Part shown: one piece after another, positions 1 through 13,079 of the stretch
Position numbering within the stretch: the stretch's first letter is position 1
Layout of the letters: the number at the start of each line of letters is the position of its first letter
Assembly (NCBI RefSeq): GCF_003324165.1
Contig: NW_025407834.1
Location: 652,226-716,225, forward strand
DNA: 64,000 nt
Source: Naegleria lovaniensis
Taxonomy: Eukaryota > Heterolobosea > Eutetramitea > Acrasida > Naegleriidae
Direction of reading: 5' to 3'
Notes under the pieces: generated by a model
Told to the model about the DNA's origin: nothing
Databases searched by the model: none
Seen by the model: the letters and a program-made list of their open reading frames with translations, nothing else
Program-made: the position numbers and the translations under genes

Positions 1-2198
1 GGTCTTGCTCGAGTCACTGGATTGAATTCACGTGGTCTATTCGGAATTTATGAAGACACTCGAAAGGAATGGTTGATGGCTCTTCATGGTTGCTATCAAT
101 ACAATATGGTTGTCATGACTTGTTACGCTAGTTTGGGTGATGAATCATTGTGTGCTGCCATTAATGAGACAGAGTTGCCTGGAATGCTTGTCAATGAGAA
201 GAATCTTGGTAAAATTGCCAATGTTATTGTTCCACGATGCCCAAGCTTGAAGAATATCGTCTACACCAAGGCCCTCGTTTCCGATGAGAGCGATAAAAAG
301 AAGACAAAGGATGCAGTTGAAGCCCTCGAGAAGAAGGGATTGAAGGTTTTACCTTTTGAGGAAGTTGAACAAATTGGTGAATCTGACTACAAGAGTAATA
401 GTGTCATTCCTGTCAAGGAAGAGCCAACGACTGATTCTCTTGCGTTAATCATGTACACGAGGTATGTATGACGACAATTGATCTGAGTGGTATTAACATC
501 GAAATGCATTTGAACTGAATGTACTTTTAGTGGAACAACTGCTCAACCCAAAGGAGTGATGCGTAAGTTTATATTTTTCATTTCATCACTGAGCTAACAA
601 ATTTCAATTTGACATCTATTGTACTTTACTTCTCATGCCTGTTAATTCTTCATAATAACATGTTAACAGTTTCACACAAGAACATTCTTTCAATCATTGC
701 AGGAGCCGACCAAAAAATTGGAGATGATACAAGCATTGAATACAATTATCTTGCCTATTTACCACTCGGTATGTATGAATTTGAAAACTGAAAATTTTCT
801 TATGAACGAACAATTCTGCTTTGTCTCTGATTAGCTCACATTTTGGAAATGGCTGCTGAGGTATGTACACGGTTTTATATGATAGTTGGAACGCAATAAC
901 TTGTGATTGAACAGCATGTCGTTTTGAAACGTGGTGGAAAAATTGGTTATGGTAATCCAAAGACTTTAAGCGACAAAGGAGCTAAACCAAAGGGTGATAT
1001 TGAAGTCATTGCACCAACTGTTTTAGTTGGTGTTCCAAGAGTTTTTGACACAATCAAGAAGGGTGCTTTTGAGAAAATTAAATCATCTCCTCCATTTGTT
1101 CAATGGCTTTTCCACAATGCCTACAATTACAAATTAGATGCCATTAGACATGGAAGAGAATCCCCAGTATGGAACTTTTTGGTTTTCAACAAATTTAAAA
1201 AGCTTGTAGGAGGTAACTTGGCTTTGATTTTTTCAGGAGGAGCTGCTCTCTCAAAAGAGTCGCACGAGTTTTTACGTGTGTGCATGTCCTGTTCAGTAAT
1301 TCAAGGATATGGCTTGACTGTAAGTTAGACTTTGTATTTAACTTGAATGATATATATAACGTGCTTGACTTATTGAATGAACAGGAAACATCCGCCGGTG
1401 GTACAATTCAATACGGCTACCAACCATTCACCACAAAGAACATTGGATCCCCCATTATTACTTGTCGTAAGTGTTTCTGAACTTGGTCTCACTAACCATG
1501 ATGCATTACTCATCAACTAACCCATTGGTTGTGTTCTGTGAATTATTGACATAGAAATTAAATTAATTTCTGTTCCTGAAATGGGATATACCATCCATGA
1601 CGAGGAACCTCGTGGTGAGCTTGCCATTAAGGGTAATAACATTTCTCTTGGTTACTACAAACAAGACAAACTCACTAAAGAATCGTACACATCTGATGGC
1701 TATTTTCTCACTGGAGACATTGGCATTTTACACAAAGATGGATCTTTCAGTATTGTGGATCGTAAAAAGAATTTGACCAAACTCGCCCATGGTGAATACA
1801 TTGCTCTTGAAAAATTGGAGAGTGTTTATGGCAATTGTCCATTCGTCTCTCCAAATGGAATTATGGTGTATGGTGATTCAGATCGAGATTATCCTGTAGC
1901 TCTCATTTTGGTTCAACCCGGTTATACCAAACAATGGGCTCAAGAACATGGAATTTCAGGAGATTTGACTCAAATCATTAAGGACCCAAGAGTGATCAAG
2001 GCAGTTGCTGCCTCGTTGAAAGAAGAAGCAAAGAAGAATAATCTTCAACGAATGGAAGAAATCAAACATTTTAAATTATTGCTCGACGAGTGGACACCTG
2101 ACAATGAGTTGTTGACTGCCGCCATGAAGCTCAAGCGTGCCAATATTGTGAAACGATACAAGACAGAGATTGAGGAAATGTATGCCACAAGACAATAG
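1..2198 (+). CDS. Long-chain acyl-CoA synthetase (3' part; 5' end outside window)
   Basis: Activates long-chain fatty acids to acyl-CoA through an acyl-adenylate, usually at ER, peroxisome or lipid-droplet membranes (family knowledge). Seven exons fit in phase: 1-461, 531-562, 670-768, 835-860, 915-1319, 1385-1466 and 1555-2198, giving about 582 residues plus an off-window N-terminus (the family is usually 650-700). The AMP-binding P-loop YTSGTTAQPKGVM is rebuilt only when exons 1-3 are joined, which confirms those junctions. Further family motifs are YLPLAHILEMAAE, the adenine-binding GYGLTETSAGG across the exon 5/6 junction, and TGDIGILHKDGSFSIVDRKKN with the hinge and the lysine-rich loop. 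The gene ends about 170 bases before the PDE6D gene. Which ACSL paralogue this is cannot be told. Confidence 0.93.
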
Positions 2199-2370
2199 TT
2201 GTATCACTACCATTGGTTGAATCTTGTGGTCTTGGTATCCTTTCTGTGTGTGCAAATGCATTATGATCATTGTATGTCATGGACTGTTCACGAATGAATA
2301 TTTATAATCATTATTTATTGTATACTTGCAAGTTGTATGAACTTGATCCGAAAATGCCATTCCTTAAAAA

Positions 2371-2968
2371 ATGACCTCACAACATCAACACGCTGTATTG
2401 AAAATGTAAGTGATGATGAGGCAGAGTTGTATATTGATAGAGATAATTTACCTTGATAATGCCTCGGAATTTGGTGACCCATATGATCATGTATTCAAAG
2501 CGAGAAGATGAAAATGGCGTCAAAAAGTAAAATACTTTGGGAGTCGGATTGGTCGGCTGGCCTTCCCTACGACAACAATAAGGGAGAAATTGCAATTAGT
2601 AAGTGATTGATCATGCCCAGCTGCGTCTCATTTTGCATATTCATTTTGAAACACCCTCAGAAATTCCAAAAGAAATATTGAAATGCCAACAAGTGCAGAG
2701 GGAAATTGTGTTTTCGTGCTCTCAACCCCTCAAAAATCTTTCACTTGTTCAGCTTGTAAAGCTCAACGGAAACGACATTGAGAGATGGGATTTTGATTTC
2801 GGTTTTGTTATTCCAAACAGCGTCAACTCTTGGGAGTCGGTGATAGAAGCTGCAAAAGAAGGCACCATTGGTCCTGAAGTATTGTCCGGAAACGTGACCA
2901 TTGACACTGCTTTCTATGATGGTGACAACTTGGTTGCATCAAATCGAGTAAGGGTGTATTATGTTTAA
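2371..2968 (+). CDS. PDE6D: PDE6D-like prenyl-binding protein (delta subunit)
   Basis: A GDI-like solubilising factor that carries prenylated small GTPases and ciliary cargo between membranes (family knowledge). Three exons fit in phase: 2371-2405, 2501-2598 and 2661-2968, giving 146 residues against about 150 in animal PDE6D. Exon 2 supplies ILWESDWSAGL, and exon 3 carries the strongly conserved IPKEILKCQQVQREI, FGFVIPNSVNSWESVIEAA and the C-terminal SNRVRVYYV. The start ATG at 2371 follows an A-rich stretch and gives the expected N-terminal length. The acceptor of exon 2 (after CAAAG at 2500) was chosen because it rebuilds the LKIxxMxM stretch of the family. The protein is predicted to be an immunoglobulin-like beta sandwich. 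Exon 1 is the least certain part. Confidence 0.9.
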
Positions 2969-3029
2969 CGTATTTGTACATTAAAGTTTACGAAAGTACT
3001 GCATTTCATTCTTGTAATTCAATGCAAAT

Positions 3030-4783
<1,754 letters not shown>

Positions 4784-5184
4784 AGTGGATAGAGTTGATG
4801 AAAATAATGATGGCCGTATGATTTGTTGTGGTTGTATGAAAATTATTCAAAAAAGCCGAATACAAAGACTGTTTATGCTTGTTCCGGTGATGAATAATTT
4901 GAATTTTTTTTGTATTTGGATTTCTTCATCTCGGAAGCAATTCTCTTCATCAATCATGATGAAGAGACGATTAGAACCATCGTTCTTTCTTTACATGCTC
5001 TTGCCATGATGATCCTTATATCAAGAAGATGAAACAAACTCATGGAATTCCCTCTCAAGGAATTTGGGTGAGGTTCAAAAATTCCGTTCACAATTAAAAT
5101 TTGTTGTTAGAAAAAATATTTTCAAGCTTTCATTTCGTCTTACGCTGTAATTACGCAATCATTTCCTTCATTATCATCATCATC
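4784..5184. promoter_or_regulatory. Shared upstream region of RUVBL2 (-) and NTF2 (+)
   Basis: These 401 bases lie between two divergent start codons and must hold both 5' UTRs and promoters. Short open frames here show no family similarity. A run of ATC trinucleotides lies just before the NTF2 ATG. No TATA box or other defined element could be assigned with confidence. Confidence 0.4.
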
Positions 5185-5826
5185 ATGGACTACGTACAAG
5201 TTGGAGAAGCTTTTGTCAAGCACTATTATAGTACTTTTGATCAAAATCGTCAAAATATTGCTCCTTTATATACTGACAACAGTTTACTCACTTGGGAAAA
5301 GGACAAGATCCAAGGAAGAGTCGAGATTTTGAAAAAGTTGACTGAATTACCTTTCAACACTGTAAGACACGATATTAACGTGTGCGATTGTCAGCCAAGT
5401 ATGTCCGGAGGTGTCAATATTTTGTGTACTGGAAGTGTTGTTGTAAGTATCACACACCAAGCGTTGATGAATAATGAAATTTTAATTCATGAATTAATAT
5501 GAATCATTAATTTTACATTCCTTTATGAAAACAATTAATTTTTGGACTAAATGTTCCAATGATACAAAACTCAACAAAACGGAATGAATCTACGTTGAAT
5601 GTATTTTTGCATGTTGCCATACACTTTGGTTTGCTTCGTTGCGTCGTAAAATAACACATCAATTCCATAACATGATATGGATCACCCACCACCTGTATTA
5701 CACTTTTTCGTGTAATAGATTGACAATGAACATCCACACCCATTCTGTGAATTCTTCCACTTGACCAATGAAAATGGTGGTTTCTATGTGACCAATCACA
5801 TCTTCAGATTCAACTATGGTGCTTAA
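5185..5826 (+). CDS. NTF2: Nuclear transport factor 2
   Basis: A small homodimeric carrier that returns Ran-GDP to the nucleus by binding FxFG nucleoporins and Ran (family knowledge). Two exons, 5185-5442 and 5719-5826, give 121 residues (family about 125). The N-terminus has VGEAFVKHYYSTFDQNR and LAPLY-type sequence, then IQGRVEILKKLTELPF; after the 276-base intron comes HPHPFCEFFHLTNENGGFYVTNHIFRF, matching the NTF2 dimer interface. The exon junction is phase 0 (GTT|ATT). The intron is longer than most in this window. The fold is a single NTF2-like cone with no extra domain, so this is the transport factor itself and not a fused family member. Confidence 0.93.
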
Positions 5827-6328
5827 ATAAACAACATCAACAACAATGATAATGATACAAACACTTTGGTTCTCTCTATCCTGATCAACGTTGATGCAAG
5901 GCCGTTGGCGTTCGAATTGAAATAAGGAAACAAAAAAATCACTCCGTCTATTCTGCTTTGAATAAGGCAAGAAAAATTCTCTACTGTTCCCTTTGAGAAG
6001 CCTTGTTGAACTCGGAGTTCAAAACGTGAGCAACCTTATATCTTATTCAGTTATTTCATCGTTTCTTAATTGGTGATTTTGAAATCAAAATTATTAGTGT
6101 TATTTGTTGCAATAATTTTAACGTTAGCCTTCATCGTCATTTGTTCTCCGTAGTGAGAGGAAAGTACTCAACAAAATTACTGGGGTTCTTCTTTAATATT
6201 ACCCACATCAATTGTGTTTCGGAATCAAATTCTATCTCTTCAGCAGACATCTCTAAAATCACTCCACAGTATTTTCCCTTGTTTAACATCACAGCCAACG
6301 TCAACCATCACAAACGCAAATAATCAAC
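5827..6328. other. Intergenic region upstream of the 6329 gene
   Basis: About 500 bases separate NTF2 from the next gene. The right part (6141-6323) has an open frame ending five bases before the next ATG, but its composition is unlike the neighbouring proteins and it most likely is 5' UTR and promoter. No RNA gene or repeat was seen. Confidence 0.4.
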
Positions 6329-9300
6329 ATGTCAAACAAGCAACAAAAAAAGAGTAAAGGGCCACTGCTGTTGCTGAACCCTCTTGATTATCCTCTCTCG
6401 CAAACAGCTCCTTTCTACACATCACTATCACCTCTCCTTGCTGCCACCACAACAACGATTGAAGGAGGTATAGCAGAGTCATCATCAGCTGCAAGTTCTG
6501 ATCGAAACAAAGTTTATTTTCTTCCTTTTTGTTTTACAAACTCACTTCAGTGTCTTTCAACTATCAAGACCCTCTCCTATCTATTTGATTTTGTGATTTT
6601 AGAACTTGAACAACAATTCCCTTTATTATCACCCGAGGACGAGGAAGAATTATTTACAAAACTTCTCGGTACAGAAAATTTATCATCACCAACATCAGCC
6701 GACGAAACTTTATCTCATCAACAAGAAATGAGCGAAACAGATTCACACCAAATTCAGTACGATCACGAAATTGTGAAAAAGTTTGTTGCCGAACTCAATG
6801 AAACACTCAAGAGAAAGCAAACAAAAACAAGCGGTGTTGACGAAAAAGCTTATGAAAAGCTGTGGAATCAATTAACCAATCCCAGCTTGGCAACTGTGTA
6901 CTTGACTGTATTATTAGGAAAACTTTTAATTCTTGAAGAGAAGGCATTGAAATTGAAACAAGACTTGACAGAAAACTCTGAAAATGATCAATATGTTGAT
7001 GACAAGGAAATATCATTGCAAGAAGTCATTGAAAGTCTTCAACTAGGTTCTCAAAAATATGACGCTCACAATCCACTTCTTGCAAAGAGAAAGGAAGTCA
7101 AAAATAGGTACGTATTCTTTCAGCGCTGTGAATGATTGTCGAATTGAATCACAATCGGTCATGAATTTCAAATCATCATATGTACGGTCATCAATTGGAC
7201 CTTCTCACCGCAACATCATCGTCGAACGTCATCATCATTACATTATAATTTTCAACAACATTCTCACAAAATCCTCACATAACACAAAATCATCACAACA
7301 ACCATAGACACTTGGTCGTTCAAGTAGATGAACGTATCTCAGAGTTTGTGAATACATACTATGACCTTTCAAAACCTGGAGAGTCCACGACAAGTACCTC
7401 TGGCTCAGCTTCCGTCACATCTGACGTACTCACCAATGACGATTTGGAACTCTCCGATGTCATTTCCTCTCTTCAAGACAACAAGTGCTTCTCTTTCAAC
7501 ACAAGCTTCTTTTCTGATGGAGACTACTTTTCAAAGGCCCAATTGCACGAGAGATCAGCAATCATGCTCTCTCTCATTTTTGTATCATCATTTTACAAGT
7601 TTGATTTTCAAAATGCTTCACTCATGTCTGTTCTCCAACTCTGGAAAAACCTTCGTTTCCAATGCCATAACGATTCCATAGGAGAAGAGATTTGTGAAGC
7701 ATTATGCCCACCTGTTGACACTCTGTACAAATATATGCATGTTTGTGTGGACTATGATGTTGTGAAAGAATCTGATATTGCTTTAAGACCATCCTTGAGC
7801 TTGCATGATCCACTTACTTCGATCGGAGCAATTATTTATGAGAGACTCAAGACTGTTGTCTCACACTTGCCCAAGTATACAGAAAATGTGCTGAACGATC
7901 TCATGACATTGGTCATTTCCACATGTTCAAACAAGTCTCTCATTTCAGAGAGTTATGATCCTATAGCTCTTAAGAATGTTTTCAATTTTATGAAAATATT
8001 TTTACCACAACTTGTGATTTCTAGAAAGAGCAAAAAGTTACCAGAGCTCATGTCACTTTTGCAAAGATTTTTCCTTGAGCCTCTCCCTATTGGTGGTTTG
8101 TGCCACAATGTTTTAAGTATGTGTCTTAAGGAACAAAATAATCCTGGAATTCTCATGAGAGAACGATTCGAGAATAGTGTACAACGAGTTGTTGTGAAAG
8201 GAAAGAGCATCATGAAGAGAAGAAAGGTTAACATTCTTTTCAATGGATTTTCTCACTCTGCTGATCATTTGATGGAAAGAGTTGACATGAGTAATAATTT
8301 TGCTGAGGACGATATTATTCAATGCAGAGCTAATTTGGTTTTGAACATTTTTGACGAGTCTGCAAACTCAGAGGTCAAGAAAATGTCAAAAGAATTGGAA
8401 AAGCTCTCGGCAAATGCCATTTCTGAATACTATGACGAAGTATGTGCTGCATATGCAGAGGAGAGCAAGCTCTTGAACCTTGCCAAGCAAATGCAATCAT
8501 TCAAAGCAACAGGTGAGGTTTACAAGTTGGTAAGAGCTCAAGCTCCTAAATTACCCGATGTTGAGGTCGATCTCATTGTCATGCCTGAAGAGGATGAATT
8601 GACTAAACTCAAGATGGAGAAGAAGATCTTTCCTCGCTCATGTTATTACGACAAGCTTGAAATGTTGATTGAGAATGCTCGTAAGGAAGCACCTCAAGAC
8701 GCAGAATCTGTTCAAATTGATGTTGCTGTTGCAGGAGGTAGCGGAACTTTGCATCGCTTTGTTCACTCTCTCTTCTTGGCACACAAGAATAACATTTTCA
8801 AGACAAAACCAGTTGTGGACTTGAGAGTATACTTGTTGCCACTTGGTATTAACAACTATCTCTCCAGCTGGCTTGAAAAGTACGATGGATGGTATTCGAG
8901 ACATGTATTCTATCCTCTTCTTTGTAAGATTCCTGTATTACCACACTTGTTCTCATTCAATAGAACTACAGCAGATGACTTTTTTGATAAGAGATCAGGT
9001 AGATCTTATTCCTCTGCGAGAAAATCAAGTCTTTTTGTTCCTCACATGAAATTGAGCAAGAGAGATCTTGTTAAAACCACCGAATACAAGCCAAACAAGA
9101 AGGTCAAGACTCCGCACAAGTTCATGAGAAGTCTGTTGAATGACTATTTTATTGATGGCAACGTCTCTTATCCAGTTCACATTTACAATACACAATGCTT
9201 GACCAACGAAGTCATTATCATTCCCTCTGGTACTCAAGATGCTCAAAAATCCAAATCTACCAAGACCAAGGAATTTATTTCATTATCGTTCTGTCAACGA

Positions 9301-9795
9301 TTGGATATTGGTATTTTGGCAGAGGCTCACTTATTCCAACGTGAGAACAAGATTGAAGCTTCAAGCATTGAAGAGATTTTGGATAACAAGCAATTCAAAT
9401 TTACAGGTACCCCACTCACTGTCAGCTATATTCCAATGGATCCTACTGGTGAAGAAAACCGTGCAGCTGAAATTCAAGAACCTGCCAAGACGTACAATTC
9501 AATTTCAATTCAATCGTGTAGCTTGTTTGGAGACAGAGGTTCTCTTGTCGCTCCAAGTCAGCCTTGGTTAGAAGTATTTGTGGAAGAGACTGGAAGTAAG
9601 AAGAAGAAGAAGATGAGAGATTGTGATGTTGGAACCAATTATCATGTCGGTTCTGTCACTATTGAAAGTTCTACCTTCCAACAATTTTCTGTTCTCATGG
9701 ATGGTGAATTGCATGGCCCGTTCCACAAGGTGATTATTAGCGTCCCACAACAGACATTTAAATTGCAGACATTTAACAATGTTGACATTTATTGA
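6329..9795 (+). CDS. Large unrecognised protein (1088 residues)
   Basis: Two exons, 6329-7107 and 7308-9795, joined in phase (AG|A); the 200-base intron is rich in CATCA repeats. No signal peptide or clear membrane segment is visible. Residues 1-260 are acidic and helical. Roughly residues 260-720 are helical, including a basic stretch VVVKGKSIMKRRKVNILFNG. From about residue 730 there is a globular-looking part: DVAVAGGSGTLHRFVHSLF, then LPLGINNYLSSWLEKYD, a lysine-rich linker, and late beta-rich sequence with RGSLVAPSQPWLEVFVEE and a KKKKK cluster. The LPLG/YL/D spacing reminds me of the C-terminal domain of PACS sorting proteins, but this is a weak impression. I do not recognise the family with confidence; codon use and length say it is a real gene. 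Confidence 0.75.
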
Positions 9796-9972
9796 GGTTG
9801 TAGAACGAGTAAACACATGTGTTTTTTATTAATAACAAATTCTACACTATTCCATCAATCAAAGCAACAATATCGTCCCTTGTTGGAACCTGCTTTACAA
9901 AACCTTGTACATTGTTGTCAACCATAGAATTAGGAGTCTACTTTAAAAATAATAAACAAAATAATATCAAGA

Positions 9973-10045
9973 GCTCCCCTAGCTCAGTTCGGTAGAGCGT
10001 TGGACTTTTAATCCAACGGTCGTGGGTTCGAGCCCCACGGAGAGC
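9973..10045 (+). tRNA. tRNA-Lys (anticodon TTT)
   Basis: A 73-base cloverleaf without intron. The acceptor arms GCTCCCC/GGAGAGC pair except for a C-A mismatch at positions 5/68. The D arm is GCTC-AGTTCGGT-AGAGC, the anticodon arm TTGGA-CTTTTAA-TCCAA with anticodon TTT, and the T arm GTGGG-TTCGAGC-CCCAC. Internal A and B box sequences are canonical, so it should be transcribed by Pol III. It sits at the outer edge of the inverted duplication; an identical gene lies at 35328-35400. Confidence 0.95.
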
Positions 10046-10212
10046 GAAAGAAATTTTTTGTTTGAACACAATTATGAGGAATGTCAGAATCAATAATATT
10101 CATACAATAGACGACATTGTCAAAAAACTGAATTGATAATCGACAATGTATTTTACAGCTATTTTCTTCTTAGAAATCACTTTTCCCTCCCGAAAATTAT
10201 TGCTAAAGAAAA

Positions 10213-12686
10213 ATGGACGAAAACTCAACAGAACCAACGACCTTAAGAAAGAGGATAGAGAGAATGAATTGGGAACGTATTAAGGAGGATGAGCTGGAAC
10301 ATGATTTCGATTCATTGGAAGAAAGTGATGAAGAAGAAGCGTTGGAAAAAGAAAAGTATTCCTTCTCTCACTCCAAGTGTGTTGAAGAATCCGTCCGAGT
10401 TGAAGACAGTGTGGATGTATTTGCAACCACAAATCAATTGGAGAAATATCTGATCAAGTTTAAAGTATGTTGTTACGGATAAATCTTTTCTATTAACGCT
10501 TGCTTGATTCTATCCCCATGAAAGAAAAACCCGGCTTTCCAATTTAAACGCGATAAAGATTTTCATTTCGTTAAAGAACAGCTTCAATGCAATGCAAGAA
10601 CCATCGTTAAGGAGGAGTTCAAATCCATTGAAGAGACTGTCATGACCAATCAAAACCCATTTGCTTTTATCAAGGAAAATATTCTCTTTCTTGGACATGA
10701 AGATAAGAAGAACAAAATGTGGGAATATACCTATCAAGTTGTAATATCATATTTCTTTCAACTACTCTTCTACAGATCTAAGAATTTCAAGACTGGAAGG
10801 TAAGTCCATTCATGAACACATTTTTATTCTGAACAATTTTTAAGCCAAGAACTGCATGAACTTAAAGAAATGATCAACTCTCTGAAGAACATTGATTCTC
10901 AAACTACAACACAGCAAGCCAAAAAACTAAAGAAGAGCAAAACTGCTCAACCCGATTTTTTTTCAACTTTCAATATTGATGGAGAGTCCAGGTATTGGCT
11001 GGTTTCCTTTGTTGTAGAGCTTCAAAGAAAAGGTTTGAAACCAAAGCAAGACCATAAGGATACATTTAAGAGCTGTTTATGGTTAAAAAGTGGAATTCGT
11101 CAATGGCTCAATTATTTAACAACTGAAAAGAAGCTCAGCGTTGAAAATTGCAAAAAGATCCGAGTGTTTGGAGCTTTGGTTGATAAGTTTAGAATATGTT
11201 TTTTAGAAGGAAGAGCACGACCTTGTCCAGAGTTAAGAGCTTCCTATCGAGATCATGGATTACCTATCTCGTATGAAATAACTGCTCTTCCAGTTTTAGA
11301 TTTAGCCAGGACGACGATTTGGCTGTAGCTGCTCAATATTTGGCTGATATTCAAAGATTTTACTCCCAACTGTCTTTTACTGAGTGCTTGAGTGATTTAT
11401 TTGCTCCAGAAACGAATTATACCAAAGATCTTTGTCAAAGAATTCCAAAATGTGAAATTTCCAACAATTATGATACCAAAGACATCCTCAATAATCCCTT
11501 TTCGTCATTGGCTCAGGCCAGTTCTTTCATTGAGTCACTGTACAACGCTTTTACATTGGGAAAAGAAACGTTTGTTCCAAATCCCTACCAGTGCATGATA
11601 ATTTGGTTTTGTGCTAAAAGTGAAATTCCAAAAATTACTGGTGCTGATCATTTTTGTAATGGTGTGTTTGCAGCATTTGGGATTAGAAATGAATTGCAAC
11701 CCTTAAAGTTTTACACTATCACACCCAACGGCTTGTCTTGGGAATACATTTTGCATCACAGTCCCAGAAGTGAGAATCGCCAACAGGATGCTCTTATGAA
11801 TATTTTAAAGCTTGTTGGTGTTCAAAGATGCTCCAACGAGTTTAATATTTCATCACATGATGGAATTACTTTTTGTACTCTCGCCTGGTGTAAGGAATTA
11901 AGTCAGGAAGTATTTGTGAAGATTACCTCTCGAAAGGAGAATGTAGAGGTGATGAATAAGGTGAAATCTCTTGAACATGAAGGAATATGTAAGATTTACA
12001 GATATGAAGTGGTTGATTCTTTTTACAGTGCTCGGCTTTTTATCACCAATTTTTACACACTTCTTGAAATGGATGAGAGCAAGATTAATGTTTGCGAACT
12101 TTATGTCACAATTCAAGAGAAGCTTGTTCCAATATCAGAATCAAAGTTAGATTTTTCAAGTATGCTCGAGCAAACTTTGGACGTTGTCGAGTTTCTTCAC
12201 TCCAACAATATTGTTCATTCTGATCTTTCATTGAACAATTTCATGATTAGACCTGCAAAACATGGAAACCCGAAATCAAGGATTGTATTGATTGATTTTA
12301 ATAATAGTTTTTTAAAGAAGGAGTGTGGATGTATACTCTACACTGGTACAGAATTACAACTTTTTAAATTTCCATACACTCATCCAAGAAAGGAGTGGAG
12401 AGGAAGTGTTTTACGTGATACTTATGCCTTGGGTATTGTCGTTGCAGAAATGCTAAAGATATTCCATTTCAAGGAAAAGAGATTTCGATTCTATAGCTCA
12501 TCTTTGGAAGAAGCAAGAATTCAAGTACTTGATTATTTAAAAAAAGTCAAGGATCAAAACAGAAACTTTGAATCCATGTTTAAGTTCGTTGATACGCTTC
12601 TGAACATTAAGGAAAAGCTCTCCTCCTTGCATGAGGCCAGAAAATTATTAACAGAGAGAATTCTTCAACCATTAGACTTGAATTGA
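10213..12686 (+). pseudogene. Kinase-like gene, copy 1 (frameshifted, probably decayed)
   Basis: This is the paralogue of the 32470-35143 gene. Exons 10213-10464, 10525-10799 and 10845 onward follow the same splice sites as copy 2. At about 11308 the copy has GCCAGG where copy 2 has GCCAAGG; losing this A shifts the frame and a TAG follows at once. Translation resumes in the next frame and runs through a kinase-like domain with HSDLSLNN and IDFNN. A region of about 120 bases present in copy 2 (containing a putative intron) is deleted near 11760 without breaking frame, and TGA at 12684-12686 replaces the arginine codon of copy 2, removing about 33 C-terminal residues. The frameshift could be a sequence error, but the early stop makes real decay likelier. 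Confidence 0.75.
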
Positions 12687-13079
12687 TCAAGAACAGAAAA
12701 TCCGAGTGTAAGATTCATTCCAAAAGTCCAGTTCATCAACAACGACGACAAAGAAAATCAGATTGTAAGATTGTAAATAAAGAAGTTTAACTGAGGTTGT
12801 TAGACGTTCGAAAGAACATCGCGTCATACCAATACTGGCCAAAATAATTAAGTAAGAGATGTTGCTGTTAGCATCCTAATCTTGTCAAAACAATAAGAAT
12901 ATAAAGCTTCACTTGGAAATGGAAAAAATCTCTGAAATCTAAAGCTTTTTAAGGGGTAAGATTCGTTGGCTACACAAGTTTGTCCATGATTACTGGTGGA
13001 CACGCACTCGTCGTATTTGGAAAGCTATTCCATCACATTTCTGTCAGATCGAAATGGTGATCTTTTCCAGCTCAAAAAA

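Larger units (their letters stand above)
9960..12849 (+). repeat. Inverted segmental duplication, copy 1
   Basis: This block of about 2.9 kb holds a tRNA-Lys and a kinase-like gene and is matched, in reverse orientation, by 32397-35414. Similarity begins near AATATCAAGAGCTCCC just before the tRNA and ends near CCAATACTGGCCAAAATAATT. The tRNA halves are identical and the kinase regions almost identical, while coding 5' parts and introns show scattered substitutions. Copy 1 is about 120 bases shorter, mainly from one deletion near 11760. Confidence 0.92.

Noticed and set aside
4785-5009. Short plus-strand open frame between RUVBL2 and NTF2
   Set aside because: No similarity, sits in the shared promoter region, and composition is not coding-like.
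10741-10800. TAA stop in kinase copy 1 absent from copy 2, read as nonsense mutation
   Set aside because: In the correct frame neither copy has an intron there and both read YRSKNFKTG; the stop is out of frame.
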